DNA of 6,683 bases from Blastocatellia bacterium (GTDB taxonomy: Bacteria; Acidobacteriota; Blastocatellia; Chloracidobacteriales; JADJPF01): assembly GCA_023265235.1 (NCBI GenBank), contig JAHFUF010000291.1:1-6683 (forward strand). Reading direction: 5' to 3'. Positions 1-4,348 of the stretch are shown piece by piece; position 1 is the stretch's first letter; the number at the start of each line of letters is the position of its first letter. The notes beneath the pieces were generated by a model that worked only from the letters and a program-made list of their open reading frames with translations, made no database searches and was not told the origin of the DNA. The position numbers were made by a program, and so were the translations under genes.

Positions 1-766
1 TGCGAGCAAAAATACAGTCTTTCGGCGAACTTGGAGGATTACGATATCCTGCAATTACTACATCAGGCAAATTTAATTTTGGAAACCTATCACGTAAAGT
101 AGCAAGCTCAACAAGTAAACTTTCGCGAGTCTCTCCTGAAATAATTTCTTCATCTTGGCCGCCAACCTGTGGAGTAAAAAGGCTAAACCAAATTTTCCTA
201 ACTTCATCACGATTTGACCAAAAAGACAAAAAGTCCTCAAAATATTTGGGCTTTTTAGTCATTTGGTTAGTAATTGTGCAGTGTACTGTGATGCCATGAC
301 CAACAATGTTTTTTAGTATTTTTTCGTAGGTTGCAGGTTTACGCCGTTCGTCATGTTCTGGTTGTAGACCATCAATAGACACAACCAAAAATAAATCTTT
401 TATTTTTGCCCACTCTGGCGGAATTTCTCTTACAGCACTGGTAACAAGCTGAACAGCTACCCCCATTTCACTTAGTATTGGTAATAGTGTATTTAACTCA
501 CGAAACCTAACAAGTGGCTCTCCTCCAACTATTGACAAATGTAGTGGCTTATATTGTTTTACTAAAGCAAGTACACCATTAACCAAATCTTGTCCTTTAT
601 AATCAGCTAATTGCCTTAAAGTACCAAGACCGCCTAAGTGTGAAGGCTCATAGGCATAACAACCAGGACAACGCAAAGGACATTCTCTTGTAATTTCAAC
701 TGATAAAGATGGATAGTTTCCGCCTAAGATACGGTTCCAAGCTCGTAATACATCACTAGATTTCAT
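1..766 (-). CDS. Radical SAM domain protein, N-terminal part (C-terminus cut by window edge)
   Basis: The frame is open from an ATG at 766-764 to the left edge, giving 255 residues with no stop. An in-frame TAA directly before the ATG rules out an upstream extension, and AGGAA at 777-773 lies 6 nt before the start. Seen: the radical SAM cluster motif CPLRCPGC (Cys29, Cys33, Cys36, spaced CxxxCxxC) followed by Tyr37; the SAM-binding motif VGGEPL (GGEP at residues 81-84); a strand-like segment LVVSIDGLQPEHDERR; and Cys251 near the edge in a DCIFAR context, which may begin a second cysteine set in the missing C-terminus. Family knowledge: such proteins bind a 4Fe-4S cluster through the three cysteines and cleave S-adenosylmethionine to a 5'-deoxyadenosyl radical, probably in the cytoplasm. 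The N-terminus looks like an uncharacterised family seen, from memory, in Acidobacteriota. Substrate unknown; a SPASM-like maturase or a lipid- or cofactor-modifying enzyme are both possible. Superfamily call is firm, function is not. Confidence 0.92.
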   Translation of the reverse strand, partial: MKSSDVLRAWNRILGGNYPSLSVEITRECPLRCPGCYAYEPSHLGGLGTLRQLADYKGQDLVNGVLALVKQYKPLHLSIVGGEPLVRFRELNTLLPILSEMGVAVQLVTSAVREIPPEWAKIKDLFLVVSIDGLQPEHDERRKPATYEKILKNIVGHGITVHCTITNQMTKKPKYFEDFLSFWSNRDEVRKIWFSLFTPQVGGQDEEIISGETRESLLVELATLRDRFPKLNLPDVVIAGYRNPPSSPKDCIFAR

Positions 767-809
767 TTAACATTCCTACTATATTAGAAAATTAATTTTT
801 TTTGATAGG

Positions 810-824
810 TAGCAACTGTTGCTA
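810..824. promoter_or_regulatory. Perfect 15-bp dyad, candidate operator of the radical SAM gene
   Basis: TAGCAAC-T-GTTGCTA is a perfect inverted repeat with 7-bp arms around a single central base, 44 bp upstream of the radical SAM start codon. AGGT just before it and ACCT just after add partial outer symmetry with one extra base. A T-run precedes the dyad on the plus strand and an A-run follows it on the minus strand, so it is not a terminator in either direction. The size, symmetry and position fit a binding site for a dimeric regulator. That role is inference; the regulator is not identified. Confidence 0.4.
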
Positions 825-1026
825 AACCTGTTCTCAGAATGCTCTATAAAGCTCTAGACTCAGACATGTTCCACCTAAGGAAAAGCTTTGAGAGAATTCT
901 GTACTAAGTAATTAATTTAGCCAGAAAAGGATAACATAGTTGAGTTATTCAAAATACCTTGCTTGGAATTTCTCATCCTAAGTTTTAATAAAAACAAATT
1001 AAACAAATTTCTTGGCTAAGTCTTGC

Positions 1027-1055
1027 TTGACGTAGTGGTGATGGGCAATTAAACT
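1027..1055 (+). promoter_or_regulatory. Putative sigma70-type promoter for aconitase
   Basis: TTGACG (1027-1032; five of six match TTGACA) is separated by exactly 17 bp from TAAACT (1050-1055; four of six match TATAAT). Transcription would start around 1062, leaving a leader of about 90 nt before the aconitase ATG. It is the best-matching pair I found on this strand, but it is predicted from consensus only. The AT-rich TATAAA at 1123-1128 is an alternative -10 without a recognisable -35. Confidence 0.45.
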
Positions 1056-1066
1056 GTTTCGCTGTT

Positions 1067-1087
1067 AAATGGTTAATAAATGGTTAA
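1067..1087 (+). repeat. Phased direct repeat AAATGGTTAA x2 in the aconitase leader
   Basis: AAATGGTTAA occurs at 1067-1076 and again at 1078-1087, a period of 11 bp or about one helical turn. The pair starts a few bases after the predicted transcription start of aconitase. Copies in phase on one face of the helix are typical of tandem regulator binding sites, and the downstream position would suit a repressor. Chance in AT-rich DNA is a real alternative. Confidence 0.35.
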
Positions 1088-1141
1088 CTTAGGTGTTCAT
1101 AACTAGTTTATGAGCAATGGTTTATAAATATAACTAAAAAT

Positions 1142-1147
1142 AGGTGG
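1142..1147 (+). promoter_or_regulatory. Shine-Dalgarno of aconitase
   Basis: AGGTGG lies 7 nt before the ATG at 1155 and pairs with the 16S anti-Shine-Dalgarno through its AGGTG part. With the in-frame TAA at 1131-1133 it fixes the aconitase start. It sits wholly inside the right arm of the inverted repeat 867-877/1141-1151. Confidence 0.75.
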
Positions 1148-1154
1148 AACAGAC

Positions 1155-3911
1155 ATGCATAATCTTTTTAACACTTTACAGACTTTTGAGCTTGGTAATG
1201 GTCAAACTGGTAAATTCTATTCTTTACCACAACTGGAAAAAGCGGGCATTGGCCCTATTTCTAAATTGCCTGTAAGTATTCGTATTGTACTAGAGTCAGT
1301 CTTACGTAACTATGATGATAAAAAAATACGTGAAATAGATGTACGAACTTTAGCCAATTGGCAAACAAATGCAGAACGTACAGAAGAAATCCCATTTGTT
1401 GTAGCACGTATTGTCTTACAAGACTTTACTGGTGTACCACTCCTAGTTGATCTAGCTGCAATGCGTTCAGCAGTACATCGTATGGGGAAAAATCCTAAAA
1501 TTATTGAGCCTCTCGTACCTGTAGACCTTGTAGTAGACCACTCTGTCCAAGTAGATGTCTCTAATCAAAGCGACGCGCTTAAACTTAATATGGAAATTGA
1601 GTTTGAGCGTAACCGCTTGCGCTATCAGTTCTTAAAGTGGGGTATGCAAGCCTTTGAAAGCTTTAAGGTTGTTCCTCCTGGTATTGGTATTGTTCACCAA
1701 GTAAACCTAGAGTACTTAGCTAAAGGTGTACTGCAAAAAGACAATACTTATTACCCTGATACACTAGTTGGAACAGACTCTCACACTACAATGATTAATG
1801 GCTTAGGCATTGTTGCTTGGGGTGTAGGTGGTATTGAAGCCGAAGCAGGAATGTTAGGACAGCCTGTATACTTTTTAACCCCTGATGTAGTTGGTTTTCA
1901 TATGAGAGGAAAACTGCGTGAAGGTGTAACCGCAACAGACCTAGTACTACATTGCACAGAAATGCTTCGTAAAGCCAAAGTAGTAGGAAAGTTTGTAGAG
2001 TATTTTGGCGAAGGTGCAGCATCATTATCACTCCCAGATCGTGCCACGGTCGCCAATATGGCACCAGAATATGGTGCAACTATGGGATTTTTCCCTGTAG
2101 ATGAAGAAAGCTGTCGTTATTTACAAGCAACTGGCCGAACACAAGAACAAGTAAATGCTTTTCGTAATTACTTTAAGGCTCAAGAAATGTTTGGTATGCC
2201 AGAAAAAGGAGATTGTAATTACAGTACTTCTCTTGAGCTTGACCTAGCTGAAGTACAAGCCGGAATTGCTGGCCCCAAACGTCCACAAGACCGTATCAAC
2301 CTTACAGAAGTAAAGTCTAAATTTATTGACCTATTCCAAAAACCTGTTAAGGAAAATGGTTATAACAAACCTAGTGAAGAACTTGGAAAACGTGTACAGG
2401 TAAGTTTTAGTAATGGACAGAAATCTAGTAGTTTGCCAATTTTAACATCTACAGTAGAGTCTCGCGCTAGTGGCAAAGCTGTAGACCTAGGACATGGTGA
2501 CGTTTTAATTGCAGCAATAACCTCTTGTACCAACACATCAAACCCTAGCGTAATGCTTGCAGCAGGGCTACTTGCTAAAAAAGCTGTAGAAAAAGGGCTG
2601 TCTGTACCACCACATGTCAAAACCTCTTTGGGGCCAGGCTCACGCGTAGTTACTGATTATTTAGCAAAATCTGACCTACAACCCTACTTAGATAAATTAG
2701 GCTTTTACACTGTTGGTTATGGCTGTACAACCTGTATTGGCAATTCTGGCCCACTAGATAGCGAAGTAGAAGACGTTGTTGTAAAAAATGACCTAATTGC
2801 AGCTAGTGTGCTAAGTGGAAATCGTAACTTTGAAGCTCGTGTCCACCAAAGTATTAAGGCTAATTTCTTAATGAGTCCTCCATTAGTAGTAGCTTTTGCT
2901 ATTGCAGGAAAAATTAATATTGATATGACTAGCGAACCTATTGGTAAAGGGAGTGATGGCAATGATGTTTACTTGCGTGACATTTGGCCATCAAGCGAAG
3001 AACTAAGCCAAGTACTCGGTATAGCAATGGATGCCGAAACCTTCCGCCGCTTATATTCTAACTTTACCGATGACAACCCACTTTGGAATGAAATTCCTAG
3101 TAGCATAGGTGATGTTTATGAATGGGATAAGGATTCTACTTACATCCAAGAACCTCCATTTTTTGAGAATTTTAGCCTATCAGCAGGAAAATATGCTGAT
3201 ATTAAAGGTGCTAGACCACTGGCAATCTTTGGTGATTCAGTAACAACTGACCATATTAGCCCAGCAGGATCGATTAAGAAGACTTCCCCGGCAGGTGTTT
3301 ACCTACAAGAAAAAGGCGTTGAGGTAGCGGACTTTAACAGCTATGGTTCACGTCGTGGTAATGACAGAGTTATGGTACGCGGTACATTTGCTAATGTGCG
3401 AATTAAAAACCTGATGGTTCCAGGTGTAGAAGGTGGTGTAACTGTTTATCAGCCTGATGGTGAACAGCTAAGTATTTATGACGCAGCAATAAAATATCAA
3501 ACTAGTAACATTCCACTAATTGTTTTTGCTGGTCAAGAATATGGAACAGGAAGTTCTCGTGATTGGGCGGCTAAAGGTACAAAACTCCAAGGAATTAATG
3601 TTGTAGTAGCACAAAGCTTTGAGCGCATTCACCGTAGTAACCTTGTAGGAATGGGCGTACTCCCTTGTCAATTTAAGGAAGGCACTACTGCACAAAGCTT
3701 AAAGCTTGATGGCACAGAGACTTTTGACCTACTTGGGTTAGAACCAATGCCTAAACCACAACAGGATGTCACACTAATTATTCATCGTGCTAATGGTGAG
3801 ACTGAAGAAGTCCCACTAACCTTACGCATTGATACCGGAATTGAAGTTGAGTACTATCAGCATGGCGGTATTTTACCTTATGTACTAAGAAACTTAATTG
3901 CTAGTGCTTAA
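1155..3911 (+). CDS. acnA: Aconitate hydratase, AcnA/IRP1 type
   Basis: Complete 918-residue cytoplasmic enzyme that interconverts citrate and isocitrate via cis-aconitate in the TCA cycle. The start is fixed by AGGTGG 7 nt upstream and an in-frame TAA at 1131-1133. The N-terminal catalytic aconitase domains span roughly residues 65-580 and the swivel domain roughly 690-840. Cluster ligands are visible: Cys458 (ITSCTNTSNPS), Cys524 and Cys527 (YGCTTCIGNSGP). Active-site segments include Asp208-Ser-His210 (GTDSHTTMINGLG), Arg557 and Arg562 (GNRNFEAR), DSVTTDHISPAGSI (694-707) and Ser800-Ser-Arg802 (GSSRDWAAKG), which corresponds to the catalytic serine and arginine of pig aconitase. The length slightly exceeds E. 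coli AcnA (891), with extra residues before the first cluster cysteine. Lys720 stands where a substrate-binding arginine is found in IRP1. Family knowledge: cluster-free members can bind RNA and regulate mRNAs; nothing here proves that. It is transcribed alone, divergent from a radical SAM gene and convergent with phhB. Confidence 0.98.
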   Translation: MHNLFNTLQTFELGNGQTGKFYSLPQLEKAGIGPISKLPVSIRIVLESVLRNYDDKKIREIDVRTLANWQTNAERTEEIPFVVARIVLQDFTGVPLLVDLAAMRSAVHRMGKNPKIIEPLVPVDLVVDHSVQVDVSNQSDALKLNMEIEFERNRLRYQFLKWGMQAFESFKVVPPGIGIVHQVNLEYLAKGVLQKDNTYYPDTLVGTDSHTTMINGLGIVAWGVGGIEAEAGMLGQPVYFLTPDVVGFHMRGKLREGVTATDLVLHCTEMLRKAKVVGKFVEYFGEGAASLSLPDRATVANMAPEYGATMGFFPVDEESCRYLQATGRTQEQVNAFRNYFKAQEMFGMPEKGDCNYSTSLELDLAEVQAGIAGPKRPQDRINLTEVKSKFIDLFQKPVKENGYNKPSEELGKRVQVSFSNGQKSSSLPILTSTVESRASGKAVDLGHGDVLIAAITSCTNTSNPSVMLAAGLLAKKAVEKGLSVPPHVKTSLGPGSRVVTDYLAKSDLQPYLDKLGFYTVGYGCTTCIGNSGPLDSEVEDVVVKNDLIAASVLSGNRNFEARVHQSIKANFLMSPPLVVAFAIAGKINIDMTSEPIGKGSDGNDVYLRDIWPSSEELSQVLGIAMDAETFRRLYSNFTDDNPLWNEIPSSIGDVYEWDKDSTYIQEPPFFENFSLSAGKYADIKGARPLAIFGDSVTTDHISPAGSIKKTSPAGVYLQEKGVEVADFNSYGSRRGNDRVMVRGTFANVRIKNLMVPGVEGGVTVYQPDGEQLSIYDAAIKYQTSNIPLIVFAGQEYGTGSSRDWAAKGTKLQGINVVVAQSFERIHRSNLVGMGVLPCQFKEGTTAQSLKLDGTETFDLLGLEPMPKPQQDVTLIIHRANGETEEVPLTLRIDTGIEVEYYQHGGILPYVLRNLIASA

Positions 3912-3924
3912 ATTAATTAATGTA

Positions 3925-3948
3925 GGGGCGAACCTATGTGTTCGCCCT
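3925..3948. terminator. Hairpin between convergent genes, possible bidirectional terminator
   Basis: GGGCGAAC (3926-3933) and GTTCGCCC (3940-3947) form a perfect 8-bp stem around the 6-nt loop CTATGT, extendable by a G-T pair (3925/3948). It begins 14 nt after the aconitase stop and lies 18 nt beyond the end of the dehydratase gene on the other strand. Neither strand has a proper T-tract after it (CTCTCTTAG on plus; CTACATTAATTAATT on minus), so intrinsic termination is uncertain. The sequence resembles dispersed GTAGGGGCG...CGCCC repeats that I recall from many bacterial genomes, so it may be a mobile-type repeat that happens to serve as a 3' end structure. Confidence 0.45.
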
Positions 3949-3980
3949 CTCTTAGATATACGAATCTATGTGTTCGCCCT
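3929..3980. repeat. 20-bp direct repeat, two copies, second inside phhB
   Basis: CGAACCTATGTGTTCGCCCT (3929-3948) recurs as CGAATCTATGTGTTCGCCCT (3961-3980) with one mismatch and a 32-bp period. The first copy is part of the full hairpin. The second lacks the left GGG arm, so it can form only a weak 4-bp stem (CGAA/TTCG). The second copy overlaps the 3' end of the dehydratase gene and provides its stop codon. It looks like a degenerate tandem copy of a dispersed intergenic repeat. Confidence 0.7.
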
Positions 3981-4313
3981 ATTTAGCTCGGAAATTTTTG
4001 CAGCTAAGATAAAGTCGCTTTCTGTTAAACCATTGATTTTATGTGTCCAAATTGTAATTTCCACTTTTCCCCAGGACAGGTAAATATCTGGGTGATGGTC
4101 TTGTTTTTCGGCTATTTCTGCTACTTTATTAGTAAAATCTAGTGCTGTACGAAAATCAGGAAACTTAAACCCTTTTTTTAAGTGATGTTCATTAATAGCT
4201 TCCCAATTATCTCCTAACTCAGTCAATAGTTTAGTGATTTCATCGACTTTTAATGGAGACATTCCTCCACGACAAGGGACACAATCTTTTTGTGCTAGAT
4301 TGCATTCATTCAT
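3966..4313 (-). CDS. phhB: 4a-hydroxytetrahydrobiopterin dehydratase (pterin carbinolamine dehydratase)
   Basis: Complete 115-residue protein of the PCD/DCoH family. It dehydrates 4a-hydroxytetrahydropterin, the product of aromatic amino acid hydroxylases, so that the cofactor can be reduced again; it is expected to be cytoplasmic. Seen: the family signature EKQDHHPDIYLSWGKV (from residue 69), with the catalytic His73-His74-Pro75-Asp76, then THKINGLTESD (Thr90-His91 with Gly95 and Asp100) and the closing LAAKI. The N-terminus carries Cys4 and CVPCRGG (Cys11, Cys14), common in bacterial members. Start choice: AAGGAA 7 nt upstream, with an in-frame TAA at 4343-4341. It follows the ATPase-TPR gene after 34 bp, so the two are probably one transcript. 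No hydroxylase is in the window, so its substrate pathway cannot be confirmed. The last residues (RANT) and the stop come from a repeat copy rather than family sequence. Confidence 0.95.
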   Translation of the reverse strand: MNECNLAQKDCVPCRGGMSPLKVDEITKLLTELGDNWEAINEHHLKKGFKFPDFRTALDFTNKVAEIAEKQDHHPDIYLSWGKVEITIWTHKINGLTESDFILAAKISELNRANT

Positions 4314-4320
4314 AAATTTA

Positions 4321-4326
4321 TTCCTT
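4321..4326 (-). promoter_or_regulatory. Shine-Dalgarno of phhB
   Basis: On the minus strand AAGGAA lies 7 nt before the ATG at 4313-4311. It supports this start over the internal Met18. It directly follows the 11-bp tandem duplication, whose last bases it shares. Confidence 0.7.
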
Positions 4327-4348
4327 GTATTAAACTTGTATTAAACTT
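4324..4348. repeat. Perfect 11-bp tandem duplication in the gene spacer
   Basis: CTTGTATTAAA is repeated perfectly at 4324-4334 and 4335-4345 and is followed by a further CTT. It makes up most of the 34-bp spacer between the ATPase-TPR stop codon and the phhB start. It probably arose by slippage and may vary in copy number between strains, which would change the spacer but not either reading frame. Confidence 0.7.

Larger units (their letters stand above)
867..1151. repeat. 11-nt inverted repeat, right arm over the aconitase Shine-Dalgarno
   Basis: TGTTCCACCTA at 867-877 is the exact reverse complement of TAGGTGGAACA at 1141-1151, and the right arm contains the aconitase Shine-Dalgarno. The arms are 263 nt apart. 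CAGACATG also occurs as a direct repeat at 861-868 and 1150-1157, overlapping both arms and the aconitase start codon. If a transcript started upstream of 867 the arms could pair and mask the ribosome binding site. A transcript from the promoter proposed at 1027-1055 would lack the left arm. It could instead be a shared protein-binding motif or coincidence. Confidence 0.4.
767..1154. other. Divergent intergenic region between radical SAM gene and aconitase
   Basis: This 388-bp AT-rich stretch separates two divergently transcribed genes and must hold both promoters. I see no convincing gene in it: the only ATG-started frames are 13 codons or fewer (for example 866-907 on the plus strand and 867-844 on the minus strand). 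It contains a perfect dyad (810-824), an inverted repeat with arms at 867-877 and 1141-1151, a sigma70-like promoter facing aconitase (1027-1055), a phased direct repeat (1067-1087) and an AT-rich segment TATAAATATAA (1123-1133) just before the aconitase ribosome binding site. No strong -35/-10 pair was found for the radical SAM gene. CTTGCTTG occurs twice (959-966 and 1022-1029), of unknown meaning. Confidence 0.8.

Noticed and set aside
791..803. T-run at 796-803 as part of an intrinsic terminator
   Set aside because: No stem directly precedes it on the plus strand; the nearby dyad is on the wrong side.
866..907. 13-codon plus-strand frame in the intergenic region
   Set aside because: No Shine-Dalgarno before its ATG, very short and nothing recognisable.
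925..950. Fur-like or other iron-regulator box around ATAAC-N8-GTTAT (931-948)
   Set aside because: Arms are only 5 bp and the match to known iron-regulator operators is poor.
1795..2962. Three antisense open frames (94, 86 and 81 codons) within the aconitase gene
   Set aside because: They overlap a fully conserved coding sequence, have low-complexity composition and show no family motifs; they are shadows of acnA.
3925..3980. CRISPR-like repeat pair
   Set aside because: Only two units, a spacer of 12 bp, and an internally palindromic repeat; no cas gene nearby.
3898..4083. 61-codon plus-strand frame overlapping the ends of acnA and phhB
   Set aside because: It reads through the intergenic repeat and antisense to phhB, lacks a ribosome binding site and shows no recognisable domain.
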